Source: Phycisphaeraceae bacterium (GTDB lineage: Bacteria; Planctomycetota; Phycisphaerae; Phycisphaerales; Phycisphaeraceae). From it: a stretch of 33,843 nt of DNA. Under the pieces are notes generated by a model, which was given only the letters and a program-made list of their open reading frames with translations, made no database searches and was not told where the DNA came from. Positions within the stretch are counted from its first letter, which is position 1, and each line of letters begins with the position of its first letter. Both the position numbers and the translations under genes were made by a program. Below, piece by piece: positions 1-9,359 of the stretch. The stretch covers positions 1 to 33,843 of the forward strand of contig JADZCW010000059.1 in assembly GCA_020851395.1 (NCBI GenBank). Reading direction: 5' to 3'.

Positions 1-41
1 CACGCGACGGATCGCACGCTTCCACAAGGACGAACGGAACC

Positions 42-950
42 ATGACACGCGAAACCAAGATCGGCCTCCTGGCGGGCATGGGCATCATCTTGCTGATCGG
101 GATCATCGTCAGCGACCTTCTGGTCAAACCCCCCCAGGACGTGCCGGCCCAGCTCCAGAGTTTCGCCGCCGGCGCCCAGGACAGCGTCAACAGCCGCATG
201 GCCCAGAGCTGGCGTCCCATGGGCGCGGCCCAGACCGGCGTGCAGACCGCCGCCCGGCCGATCCCCACCCCGCAGGAGCTTGAGAACCCCTCCGCCGCCA
301 GCTCCGTCGCTTCCACGGCGCAGCAGTACGCCCGGGACCTGATGGACCGGCAACCGATCCCCGCCCTGCGGCCGGAGGAGCCGGTCAGGACGACCACCTT
401 TGAGTCGGGGCGTCCGGTTGAGGCCCCCGTGGCACGCGACTCGAACCTGTTTGTGCCCGTCGAGCCTTCACCCATCACGAACCCGGGCACGCCGGTGAAC
501 CTCAACTCCGGCTCGGCCGCCGTCACTCCGACGCCCGCCGCCGCCACCCTCAAGACCGTCACCGTCGAGGCCGGTGACACCCTGGCCAAGATCGCCCTGC
601 GTGAGCTGGGCTCCAAGGGCCGCTACCACGAGATCTATGACGCCAACCGTGACCAGCTCCAGTCCCCCGACGCCGTGAAGCAGGGCATGGTCCTGAAGAT
701 CCCCGGCAAGACCGCAACGCCCGCCCCCGCCATCGTGCCCACGGCCCCGGTTGCCGTGCCGGTTGCGCCGCAGCCCGCCCGCACCTACACCGTCAAGACC
801 GGCGACACCCTCTTCGCCATCGCCCAGAAGACCCTCGGCAACGGTGCCCGCTGGAAGGACATCCTCGCGGCCAACGGCAAGACGCTCCGCAACGACGCCA
901 AGAACCTCAAGGACGGCCAGGTCCTGACGATTCCTTCCGCCAGCCGGTGA
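42..950 (+). CDS. LysM-domain protein (N-terminal hydrophobic segment, two LysM repeats)
   Basis: Hydrophobic N-terminus IGLLAGMGIILLIGIIVSDLL; two LysM-like blocks, VTVEAGDTLAKIALRELGSKGRYHEIYDANRDQL...GMVLKIP and YTVKTGDTLFAIAQKTLGNGARWKDILAANGKTL...GQVLTIP. Confidence 0.8.
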   Translation: MTRETKIGLLAGMGIILLIGIIVSDLLVKPPQDVPAQLQSFAAGAQDSVNSRMAQSWRPMGAAQTGVQTAARPIPTPQELENPSAASSVASTAQQYARDLMDRQPIPALRPEEPVRTTTFESGRPVEAPVARDSNLFVPVEPSPITNPGTPVNLNSGSAAVTPTPAAATLKTVTVEAGDTLAKIALRELGSKGRYHEIYDANRDQLQSPDAVKQGMVLKIPGKTATPAPAIVPTAPVAVPVAPQPARTYTVKTGDTLFAIAQKTLGNGARWKDILAANGKTLRNDAKNLKDGQVLTIPSASR

Positions 951-960
951 CGCCGCCCTG

Positions 961-1035
961 TAGGGCACGCATCCTGCGTGCCTTGACGTGTGAGCAAACC
1001 TCCACCCGATGACGGCACGCAGGATGCGTGCCCTA
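961..1035. repeat. REP/BIME-like pair: two palindromic hairpins forming a perfect 22-bp inverted repeat
   Basis: 961-982 TAGGGCACGCATCCTGCGTGCC is the exact reverse complement of 1014-1035 GGCACGCAGGATGCGTGCCCTA; each arm is itself a hairpin (GGCACGCA-3nt-TGCGTGCC). Confidence 0.85.
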
Positions 1036-1059
1036 CGCCAAAGCGGACGGTTGGGTGAC

Positions 1060-1449
1060 ATGCACCGCAAGCTCGGATTCCTGATCGCCTCGACGTTCCT
1101 TGTCGGCTCCCTGCTACTGGTCCTGCGCCAGCAGCAGTTCGAGGAGGCCCACCGGCTCGTCCGCGCCCACAAACAGATCGACCAGGCCCAGCGTGAACTC
1201 TGGCAGCTCCAGGTCCAGATCGCCGGTGAGCTCCAGCCCCAGACGTTGCGGCGGACGATCCAGACGCTGCCGGTGGAGTTCGAGCCCATCGTCGAGGACA
1301 TCCTCGCCGCCGATTCGACGCCGTCACTCCTGGTCGCCTCGGTCACGCCGGCCAAGCCCGAGCCCGGCGTAAGCCAGCCCGCGTCCAAGAAGGCATCCCC
1401 CGCCAAGAAATCCTTCAAGAAGCCCGCGGAGTCCAGCCATGGCCAGTAA
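1060..1449 (+). CDS. FtsL-like short membrane protein upstream of FtsI
   Basis: In-frame ATG at 1060 (MHRKLGFLIASTFLVGSLLLVLRQQQFEEAHRLV...) with one TM segment followed by a coiled-coil-like region; overlaps the start of the PBP gene. The ORF-track start at 1009 lies inside the REP hairpin and is unlikely. Confidence 0.55.
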   Translation: MHRKLGFLIASTFLVGSLLLVLRQQQFEEAHRLVRAHKQIDQAQRELWQLQVQIAGELQPQTLRRTIQTLPVEFEPIVEDILAADSTPSLLVASVTPAKPEPGVSQPASKKASPAKKSFKKPAESSHGQ

Positions 1450-3274
1450 GACGACTCTACCGGGGCTCCAGCCGGGCGACCGACTCGCCGGCCTGCGCCG
1501 CGTGGCCATGGAAGAGACCGAGACGCGCCAGCGAGGCGGCCGGTTCGCCGTCGTCGCCACGATCCTTGCCCTGACGATCACCCTCGGCTACGGCCTGATG
1601 GCCGCTCGCGTCATCCACCTCCAGAACAACCCCCCACGGCCTGTCGCCGAACGCGTGGGCATGCAGCACGGCACGATTCCCCTGATCGCTCGACGCGGCA
1701 CAATCCTGGACCGCAAGGGCCGCGTCCTGGCCTCGACCGGCGTGGCCTGGAAGCTCTTCGCTGACAGCCAGATTATCGAGGATCCGGTCGCATTCGCCCA
1801 GAAAGTCGGTCAGGAGCTCGGATACCCCGCCACGCCGCTGGCCAAGGCCATCATCGACAAACTCGGCAGCCGGTTCATCGTCCTGGACCGGCAGATGGAT
1901 GACGAAAAAGCCTCGAAAGTCCTGGACCTGCGCATCCCGGGCCTGGGCCGGCAGATGTACCTCGAGCGCCACTACCCCATGAAAAGCCTCGCCGGCCAGC
2001 TCATCGGCTTTGTCGGCACGGACGACAAGGGGCTCGAAGGGCTCGAACGCTACTTCAACACCGAACTGACCGCCACGCCCGGCCAGGTCGACTACGTCCG
2101 GGCCGCCAATCGTCGGCCGCTCTGGATCCAGCCCGCTGGTTACCAGCTCCCGCAGACGGCCACGGCCGTGCGCCTGAGCCTCGACGTCGCCATCCAGGCC
2201 ATCGCCGAGGAGGAGCTCGAGGCCGCCTGCCGCAAGTTCGAGGGCAAGTCCGGGCAGTTGATCGTGATGGATCCGAACACGGGTGAGATCCTGGCCATGG
2301 CCAACTACCCGTTCTTCGATCCGGGCTCCTTCGAGGACTCCAAGCCCGACGTCCGCCGCAACCGCTGCATCACCGACATGTTCGAGCCCGGCTCGATCTT
2401 CAAGCCCTTCGTCTGGGCCGTGGCCACCGAGCGAGGCACCGCTCGGCCGACGGAGTTGATCGACTGCCACAACGGCCTGTACGTCACCCCCATCGGCCGA
2501 CGCTTGCGCGACGCCCACCCCTACGGCCTGCTGACGTGGGAGGGCGTACTGATCAAGTCCTCGAACATCGGCATGGCCGTCGTCGGCCAGCGGATGGGCA
2601 ACACCGCCCTCTTCAACGCCATCCGAAGCTTCGGCTTCGGCCTGAACACCGGCAGCAAGCTCCCCGGCGAGTCCGCGGGCATGGTCCGGCCGTTGCGATC
2701 GTGGGGCCATTACTCCGAGACCAGCGTCCCGATGGGCCAGGAGGTCGGCGTCACGGCCCTTCAGCTTGTACGGGGCATGGCCATCCTGGCCAACGACGGC
2801 CAGACCGTCGTCCCGACCGTCCTGCTCAAGGACCCTGACGACCCGAGCATCCCCGAGCTGACCGTCCGCGAGCAGGTCATCAAACCCCAGACGGCCAAAC
2901 AGGTCCGCCAGGTCCTGCGTCGCGTGGTCGTCGAGGGCACGGGCCGGCAGGCAGCCAGTGAGCTCTACAGCATCTGGGGCAAGACAGGCACGGCCCAGAT
3001 CGCTGATCACAAGCGCGGCGGCTACCTCGAAGGCGCCTACGTCGGCTCGTTCCTCGGCGGGGCCCCGCTGGACCACCCACGCATCGTCGTCGGCTGCTTC
3101 ATCCACCGCCCCAATCCCTCCAAGGGTTACTACGGCGGCACCATCTCCGCGCCGGCGGTCAAGAACGTCATCGACCGCACCCTGATCTACCTCAACCAGG
3201 CCCCGGACCTCGAGCCCAAGGACAAGGACGTCAACGCTATCGACGAGGCCCTGATCGCCATGGACCGCGACTGA
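1439..3274 (+). CDS. ftsI: Penicillin-binding protein, FtsI/PBP2-type transpeptidase
   Basis: Single TM segment, dimerisation domain, SxxK (PGSIFKPF), SxN (SSNIGMA) and KTG (GKTGTAQ) motifs. Confidence 0.9.
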   Translation: MASKTTLPGLQPGDRLAGLRRVAMEETETRQRGGRFAVVATILALTITLGYGLMAARVIHLQNNPPRPVAERVGMQHGTIPLIARRGTILDRKGRVLASTGVAWKLFADSQIIEDPVAFAQKVGQELGYPATPLAKAIIDKLGSRFIVLDRQMDDEKASKVLDLRIPGLGRQMYLERHYPMKSLAGQLIGFVGTDDKGLEGLERYFNTELTATPGQVDYVRAANRRPLWIQPAGYQLPQTATAVRLSLDVAIQAIAEEELEAACRKFEGKSGQLIVMDPNTGEILAMANYPFFDPGSFEDSKPDVRRNRCITDMFEPGSIFKPFVWAVATERGTARPTELIDCHNGLYVTPIGRRLRDAHPYGLLTWEGVLIKSSNIGMAVVGQRMGNTALFNAIRSFGFGLNTGSKLPGESAGMVRPLRSWGHYSETSVPMGQEVGVTALQLVRGMAILANDGQTVVPTVLLKDPDDPSIPELTVREQVIKPQTAKQVRQVLRRVVVEGTGRQAASELYSIWGKTGTAQIADHKRGGYLEGAYVGSFLGGAPLDHPRIVVGCFIHRPNPSKGYYGGTISAPAVKNVIDRTLIYLNQAPDLEPKDKDVNAIDEALIAMDRD

Positions 3275-3399
3275 TCCGTCCGCTCGTCCGGCCGGTTGGT
3301 GCATCCAAGTTCCATCGAGTAATCTTTGCATTCCGCCGATCGCCCGTCCCCCTGACGGACGCGGCTCGATCACCACCCTTGATCGGACAGGAGCATTCC

Positions 3400-4491
3400 T
3401 TGCATCAGACCGCCTTCCACAGCCTGCACGTCAAGCACGGGGCCAAGTTCGTCGACTACTTCGGCTGGCAGCTGCCCATCATGTACAAGTCGATCCACGA
3501 GGAGCACAGGCAGGTCCGCACGTCGGCGGGCCTGTTCGATGTCTCGCACATGGGCCGGATCAAGATCACCGGCCGCCACGCCCGCCGGCTGCTCGAACGC
3601 GTCCTGACCCGTCGGATCACGGACATGGAGGAGATGGCCTGCCGGTACTCGCTGGTCTGCAACGAGCGCGGCGGCGTCATGGACGACGTGATCGTCTACC
3701 GCTACCCGGACTACTGGATGCTGGTGGTCAACGCGGCCAACCGCGAGAAAATCTTCGCCCACCTGCGGGCCAACGTCGGCGACCTGTCGGTTAAGCTCGA
3801 TGACTTCACGCTCAGCTCGGCCATGGTGGCTGTGCAGGGGCCCAAGGCGATGAGCTTCATCGGCGAGTTCTCCCGCGAGATCCCCACACTCAAACGTTAC
3901 CACTTCTGCCTTAAGAATCTGGTCATCATGAAGCTGACTGTCAGTCGGACGGGCTACACGGGCGAGGACGGCGTGGAGATCATCATGCCGGGCAACCTCG
4001 CGGCGATGGCGCTCAAGCTCTGGCTCAAGGACGACGACGAGTCCGGCGTGCTCAAGCCCGCGGGCCTGGGCGCACGCGACACGCTCCGCCTCGAGGCCGG
4101 CATGCCCCTCTACGGCCACGAACTCACCGAGGACATCGACCCCCTCTCAGCGGGTCTGAACTTCGCTGTGACGCTGGACAAGGACCAGATGGACCAGGGC
4201 GAGCCTTTCATCGGCCAGGAAGCCCTCAAGAAGATCGCCGCCGCCGGGCCCGCCAGGAAGCTCGTGGGCCTCAAGCTCGAGGGCAGACGGACGCCCCGTC
4301 AAGGCATGAACGTGCTGGCGGGCGACGCCGTGGTCGGCCAAGTCACCAGCGGCTGCCTGTCCCCCACACTCGAGTGTCCGATCGCGATGGCTTTCGTCCA
4401 GAGCGGCGCGACGCCCACGAGCATCGACTTCGGCAGCGAGAAGCTCGCGGCCCAACAGACACCGCTGCCCTTCTACAAGCGGCCGTCCTGA
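3400..4491 (+). CDS. gcvT: Glycine cleavage system aminomethyltransferase GcvT
   Basis: T-protein motifs (HGAKFVDYFGWQLPIMY, GLFDVSHMGRIKITG, SRTGYTGEDGVEI, LGARDTLRLEAGMPLYGHEL). TTG start at 3400 preceded by AGGAG. Confidence 0.92.
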   Translation: MHQTAFHSLHVKHGAKFVDYFGWQLPIMYKSIHEEHRQVRTSAGLFDVSHMGRIKITGRHARRLLERVLTRRITDMEEMACRYSLVCNERGGVMDDVIVYRYPDYWMLVVNAANREKIFAHLRANVGDLSVKLDDFTLSSAMVAVQGPKAMSFIGEFSREIPTLKRYHFCLKNLVIMKLTVSRTGYTGEDGVEIIMPGNLAAMALKLWLKDDDESGVLKPAGLGARDTLRLEAGMPLYGHELTEDIDPLSAGLNFAVTLDKDQMDQGEPFIGQEALKKIAAAGPARKLVGLKLEGRRTPRQGMNVLAGDAVVGQVTSGCLSPTLECPIAMAFVQSGATPTSIDFGSEKLAAQQTPLPFYKRPS

Positions 4492-4530
4492 CACCGAGTG
4501 TTGGCTGAATGATCGCGGAGAAAAGCCTGT

Positions 4531-5496
4531 TTAGGCGCTGCGACGACGGCGTGGGCTTGGCGGATCCGCCGCGACGGTGGTCGCCTCGGCGGGCTTCGTC
4601 CGGCGACGACGGCGCCGACCGGGCTCGGTGTCATGCTCCTTGCCGAACGGGTTGCGACTGTCGAGCCGCCGCCCAAGCTTCTCCAGGGCCTCGATCTCGA
4701 TCTGACGTACGCGCTCGCGGGTCAAGCCCACGCGTTGGCCCACTTCCTTGAGCGTCAGCGGGCCCTCGCCGTTGAGGCCGAAACGCAGCCGGAGGATGTT
4801 GGCCTCCCGCTCGTCGATGGCCTCGAGGAGTTTGCGAATCGTCTGCACGTCGTCGCGATTGACCATGTGCTCGTCGGGCATCATGTGCCGGTGGTCGTGC
4901 AGCATCTCGGCCAGGTCCATGCCGGTCTCGCCGTCCTTGGTCGGGGCGTTGCCCGTCTGGGCGGGTCGCTGGAACGCCCGCACGGCCTTGCGGATCATGC
5001 GGACCTTCTTGGGATTCAGCTGCATCACCTCGGCCAGCTCGGGCACCGAGGGCGATCGCCCGAGCTTCTCCTCGAGCTCCGCTGCGGCCTTCTTCCAGCG
5101 GGCGATCAGCTCGACCATGTAGGCCGGGATGTGCACGGGCTGGACGGCGTTGATCAGGGCTCGCTTGATCGCCTGCTTGATCCACCACGAGGCGTAGGTC
5201 GAGAAGCGAGCCCCCTGCTCGGGGTCGAAGGCCTCGACGGCGCGGAGCAAGCCGAGGTTGCCCTCCTCGATCAGGTCGATCAGGGGCAGGCCACGGTTGG
5301 CGAATCGCTTGGCGATGTTGACCACGAGGCGGAGGTTCGAGCGGACCATCTGTTCCCGGGCGGCCGGGCAGTTCTCGTGCATGATCTTCCAACACAGCTC
5401 CCGCTCCTGCTGCTGGGTCAGCAGAGGAGACGCGTCAATCTCCTTGAGGTACAACGCCAGCCCGCTTTTAATGGGGGAGCCACGCATCAAGCACAT
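4531..5496 (-). CDS. RNA polymerase sigma-70 family factor (RpoD/group 2-like)
   Basis: Region 2 (RSNLRLVVNIAKRFANRGLPLIDLIEEGNLGLLRAVEAFDPEQGARFSTYASWWIKQAIKRAL) and region 4 (LTLKEVGQRVGLTRERVRQIEIEALEKL). Confidence 0.92.
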   Translation of the reverse strand: MCLMRGSPIKSGLALYLKEIDASPLLTQQQERELCWKIMHENCPAAREQMVRSNLRLVVNIAKRFANRGLPLIDLIEEGNLGLLRAVEAFDPEQGARFSTYASWWIKQAIKRALINAVQPVHIPAYMVELIARWKKAAAELEEKLGRSPSVPELAEVMQLNPKKVRMIRKAVRAFQRPAQTGNAPTKDGETGMDLAEMLHDHRHMMPDEHMVNRDDVQTIRKLLEAIDEREANILRLRFGLNGEGPLTLKEVGQRVGLTRERVRQIEIEALEKLGRRLDSRNPFGKEHDTEPGRRRRRRTKPAEATTVAADPPSPRRRRSA

Positions 5497-5628
5497 CTGC
5501 CCCGATAGCTCAGAAGCCGCGGAAATACGGCCCGGGTCGGGGCGTCCTCTCCTGGGTATACGTCGGTCTTTTGGATGGAGTGCTTAAGGCCGGACGGTCG
5601 TGAATCGAAGAGCGGGCACCGTCGAAAG

Positions 5629-6630
5629 TTAGGGCAGGACGCCACGTTGGCTGACTTCCCACGCCACACCCGCGGCTCCGATAATCCCCGCGTCATTTCC
5701 CAACCTCGCGGGCACGATCGCCAACGTGTCAGCCGAGGCGATCCGCCACGTCCGCTCCCGGAAGGAGCGCCGGATGCGATCGAACATCCAATCACCAGCC
5801 AGGGCCATCCCGCCGGCGAAGACAATCATCTTGGGATCGAGCACGCGGGCCAGCGTGATGCACGTCCACGCCAGGTCATTGCAGACGCCCTGGGCCACCT
5901 CGACGGCCAGCACGTCGCCGGCCTGGGCGTGGTCGAACAGGTCCTTCGCCGTCGGCTCGGTGCACGATCGCAGCGACGTCGGCCGGCCGGTCTGGACAGC
6001 CTCCTTCGCTCGGCGAGCGGCGGCGTTGGCTGAGGCGTAGAGCTCCAGGCACCCCCGCTGCCCGCAGCCACAGGGCAGGCCGTCGTTGCCGGGATGCAGG
6101 ATCAGGTGCCCCACCTCGGCCGCCAGGCCGAAGCCGCCGTGCAGCACGCGGCCGCCGATGACGATCCCGCCGCCGACACCTGTGCCTAGCGTGAGCATGA
6201 CGAGCGGGTCCGGTGGCGAGGCATTGTGACCATCCCCGCGCCCCGCGCCGGCCCAATACTCGCCGAAGGCGGCCGCGTTGGCGTCGTTCTCGATCACGGT
6301 GGGCAGGCCCAGCAGATCGCTCATCCGCTTGGCCAGGGGGACATCGGTCCAGCCCGGCAAGTTGGGGGCGTTGAGAACAGCACCGTGGTCGAAATCGATC
6401 AGCCCCGGCGTACCGACACCGGCGGCGGCGATCGAGCCATGTCCAAGCGTCAGGCCGGCCCTCTGGGCGACCTCCCCCCCCAGCCGGGCGATCGCGGAGC
6501 AGACGGCCTCAAATCCGTCCTTGCCGGGCGTGGGGGCCGACCCCCGCGACAGCACCCTGCCGGCGTCATCAACGATGCCGGCCTTGATGTTCGTCCCCCC
6601 CAGGTCAATGCCGAGGTAATGCTTGGGCAT
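5629..6630 (-). CDS. ROK-family glucokinase-like sugar kinase
   Basis: N-terminal LGIDLGGTNIKAGIVDDAG; GTGVGGGIVIGGRVLHG; ROK zinc-binding signature GLPCGCGQRGCLELYASA. Confidence 0.88.
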   Translation of the reverse strand: MPKHYLGIDLGGTNIKAGIVDDAGRVLSRGSAPTPGKDGFEAVCSAIARLGGEVAQRAGLTLGHGSIAAAGVGTPGLIDFDHGAVLNAPNLPGWTDVPLAKRMSDLLGLPTVIENDANAAAFGEYWAGAGRGDGHNASPPDPLVMLTLGTGVGGGIVIGGRVLHGGFGLAAEVGHLILHPGNDGLPCGCGQRGCLELYASANAAARRAKEAVQTGRPTSLRSCTEPTAKDLFDHAQAGDVLAVEVAQGVCNDLAWTCITLARVLDPKMIVFAGGMALAGDWMFDRIRRSFRERTWRIASADTLAIVPARLGNDAGIIGAAGVAWEVSQRGVLP

Positions 6631-6760
6631 GGGTGATGACGCCTGTCAACAGGCTGGATTGTCCGCTGGCCGTCGAACCGGCGGGCGGGTGAAGAGACTA
6701 TGATAAATGGCCCCGGGGCTTTCCGCTCCGAGCCGTCCCACCCTTGCGAGGTTGACCCTG

Positions 6761-7708
6761 ATGCGCATCCTGCTCGCCAACCCCCGCGGCTTCTGTGCCG
6801 GCGTGAACATGGCCATCCAGTGCGTCGAAGAGGCCGTCAAGATCGTCGGCACGCCGCTGTACGTCTACCACGAGATCGTGCACAACCGCCACGTGGTCCA
6901 GCAGTTCGTCCGGCAGGGCGTGGTCTTCGTCGACGACATCGACGAGGTGCCGAGCCACTCGACGGTGATCTTCTCGGCCCACGGCGTCAGCCCCGACGTC
7001 CGCAAGCGGGCCAAGGGGCGCGGCTGCACCATGATCGACGCGACCTGCCCGCTGGTGACCAAGGTGCACATGGAGGCCATCCGCTACGCCCGCCAGGGTT
7101 ACCACATCCTGCTCGTCGGCCACGCCGGGCATGACGAGGTCGTCGGCACCGTCGGCGAAGCCCCGGGGGCCATCAGCATCGTCGAGTCGCCGGCCGACGT
7201 GGAGAAACTGCCCTTCACCGACGCCGACCCGCTGGTGTACCTGACGCAGACCACGCTGAGCATGGACGACGCGAACCTCATCATCGACGCTATCAAAAAG
7301 CGCTACCCGCACGTCAAGAGCCCGCCGAGCGAGGACATCTGCTACGCGACGACCAACCGCCAGCACGCCGTGCGCGATCTGGGACGCGACGTGGACGTGG
7401 TGCTGGTCGTCGGCTCGCGCAACAGCTCCAACTCGGTCCGCCTGACCGAGATCAGCCAGAACACCGGGACACGGGCCTACCTCGTCGACGACGTGAGTGA
7501 GCTCAGACACGAGTGGTTCGACGGCGTCGAGAACGTGCTGGTGACCGCTGGGGCCTCGGCGCCCGAGCACTTGGTGCGGGAGATCGTTGACAACCTTCTG
7601 ACCAAGCACGGCGGACAGGTCGAGGAACGCCACGTCGTCGAGGAGGACATGCACTTCGAGCTGCCGATCAGCCTGCGCAGGCTGCGCGAGCGGGCGCCGG
7701 TGCGGTAG
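6761..7708 (+). CDS. ispH: 4-hydroxy-3-methylbut-2-enyl diphosphate reductase
   Basis: MRILLANPRGFCAGVNMAI, VYHEIVHN, SAHGVSP, DATCPLVTKVH, GHAGHDEVVGTVGE motifs; ATG at 6761 preferred over the ORF-track start. Confidence 0.96.
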   Translation: MRILLANPRGFCAGVNMAIQCVEEAVKIVGTPLYVYHEIVHNRHVVQQFVRQGVVFVDDIDEVPSHSTVIFSAHGVSPDVRKRAKGRGCTMIDATCPLVTKVHMEAIRYARQGYHILLVGHAGHDEVVGTVGEAPGAISIVESPADVEKLPFTDADPLVYLTQTTLSMDDANLIIDAIKKRYPHVKSPPSEDICYATTNRQHAVRDLGRDVDVVLVVGSRNSSNSVRLTEISQNTGTRAYLVDDVSELRHEWFDGVENVLVTAGASAPEHLVREIVDNLLTKHGGQVEERHVVEEDMHFELPISLRRLRERAPVR

Positions 7709-7734
7709 GTGATTCGGCGGTGCCCGATCCCGGG

Positions 7735-8721
7735 TTACTGATCCAGGTCCACGATGTGCCGTGGATCGACCTTGAAATGACGCTCGATGATGAAGGCCGG
7801 GTCGAAGAGGCGGTCCTTGATCCGCCCCTCCTCGTCGCCGCCGCGCGGGTCACTCAGGCTCAGCGTCATCCGGGCGTTGAGCTGCGTCAGCCGTACCTTG
7901 ACCTGACTGGCCAGGTAGGGCCAGTCCTGGCTGTCGGACAGCCCCTTGGTGCGGACGCGCTGGGGGTGCGTCAGCTCGGACACGAGCAACGTCACGCCTT
8001 GGACGTCGTGCAGCTCGACGCGCTCGACCAGGCCATCAGCCTGCCGAAACCACGTCCACCACTGCCGTCCATCGGCGCCCGACACCGTCTTGAGGACCCA
8101 CGCCGCCTTGGACGTGTCCCAGTCGATCCGCAGTAGGTCGCCGACCGGTTGTGAGGACGACGCGGAGGCCGCTGCGGGGGACACGGTCACGGGATGTAGG
8201 CCCATCACACGGGCGAAATCACCCGGCGTGATCGGCAACGCGAAGTCGGTCAGCAGGGCGAACTTGTCGGGGCTGAAGCGCGCGTGGCGGCCGACGTAAG
8301 CCAACCGGGGGTCAGCCTGGGCATTGACGATCCAGTAGCGATCCGCGTCGGCCCCGAGCCAGAATCCCGTCTGCCCCGCCTTGCCGATGTCGGCCGCGAG
8401 CTTGTCGGCGTCGGCGAGCACCAGCGTGCCCTCGCCGCGCTCGAAGCGTGACTCCCCTCTCTCGTCCCGCCAGCGCAGCACGATCTCCAGCCGCGACCAG
8501 AGCCGGGTCATCTGCCCGGCACGCCAGTTGAATCGCTCGATCACCTGGGCGTTGGTCACGTCTTTGGGGCGAGGATATTCGCGGTCGAAAAGACCCCTGC
8601 CCCCCTTCCCCTTGCACCCGGTCAGCAGCAGGCCGCAGAGCAGGACCGCGAGAGCCGTCCGCCAACCCGACGAAGCTTTCGCATCCGATGGCCTACAGCT
8701 CGGCATCGAGGATCTCTCCAA
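7735..8721 (-). CDS. Hypothetical lipoprotein
   Basis: N-terminal signal with lipobox (LLCGLLLTGCKG); long ORF. The true start may be the Met at 8706. Confidence 0.65.
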   Translation of the reverse strand: MERSSMPSCRPSDAKASSGWRTALAVLLCGLLLTGCKGKGGRGLFDREYPRPKDVTNAQVIERFNWRAGQMTRLWSRLEIVLRWRDERGESRFERGEGTLVLADADKLAADIGKAGQTGFWLGADADRYWIVNAQADPRLAYVGRHARFSPDKFALLTDFALPITPGDFARVMGLHPVTVSPAAASASSSQPVGDLLRIDWDTSKAAWVLKTVSGADGRQWWTWFRQADGLVERVELHDVQGVTLLVSELTHPQRVRTKGLSDSQDWPYLASQVKVRLTQLNARMTLSLSDPRGGDEEGRIKDRLFDPAFIIERHFKVDPRHIVDLDQ

Positions 8722-9325
8722 GCTGCTCGATCACCTGCTGCGTCTTGGGCTCGTCCATCTGAGGGTTGAGCATCTCCAGCGGCCCGTCGGGCAGCTCGGA
8801 CGCCGGCGCGTCCTCTCCTGATGCTTCGGCCGACTTCGGCCGCACGCTGAGCATCCACCACTCGCGCGGCTCACCGCCGGCAGGGTCGTTCTCAGTCCGT
8901 GTGCCCTCATAACGCAGCACCTTCTTGCGCAGCAGGATCAACCCGATGACAAACCGGAACGCCAGCCGTTCCGGACGGGCGTCGTCCGCCAGCCGGGCGA
9001 ACAGCATCAGCAGCACGTGATCGTCGACGAAAATGCGCTTCTTCTGGTTCGGCTCGGGCACACGCGTCCGCCAGTAGCTGAACAGCCGAGGAGGGCGCTG
9101 GCCGGACTGCCACGCGTCGATGCTGACGTCCAGGCGTCTTAGGCCCAGCGCGTCGGCGTTGGGGACGTTCTTGCCCTGCTTGGGCGCGGCCTCGGGTTCC
9201 TCGGTCGGATCGACCTCCACCAACGTGGCCATGTAAGGCTGGCCGGGCTCGAGCGCGGCGCCGGTCAGGGCGCACTTGCCGGTGGACGAGCCGAGGTCGT
9301 AGGGCGTGGACTGAAACTGTGTCAT
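8693..9325 (-). CDS. Conserved hypothetical protein, possible small CxxxC-type start (STGKCALTGAALEPG)
   Basis: Long ORF in plausible codon usage between folD and the lipoprotein gene, same strand. Confidence 0.6.
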   Translation of the reverse strand: MTQFQSTPYDLGSSTGKCALTGAALEPGQPYMATLVEVDPTEEPEAAPKQGKNVPNADALGLRRLDVSIDAWQSGQRPPRLFSYWRTRVPEPNQKKRIFVDDHVLLMLFARLADDARPERLAFRFVIGLILLRKKVLRYEGTRTENDPAGGEPREWWMLSVRPKSAEASGEDAPASELPDGPLEMLNPQMDEPKTQQVIEQLGEILDAEL

Positions 9326-9359
9326 GGGTGGTTCACAAGGTCCATCGGTCGGTGGTGCA

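Noticed and set aside
1457-3376. 639-aa minus-strand ORF opposite ftsI
   Set aside because: Antisense shadow ORF from high-GC codon bias; the + strand encodes a clear PBP with all catalytic motifs. The same applies to many other antisense ORFs in the track (e.g. 4633-5508, 24543-25748, 28549-30063, 30887-32170).
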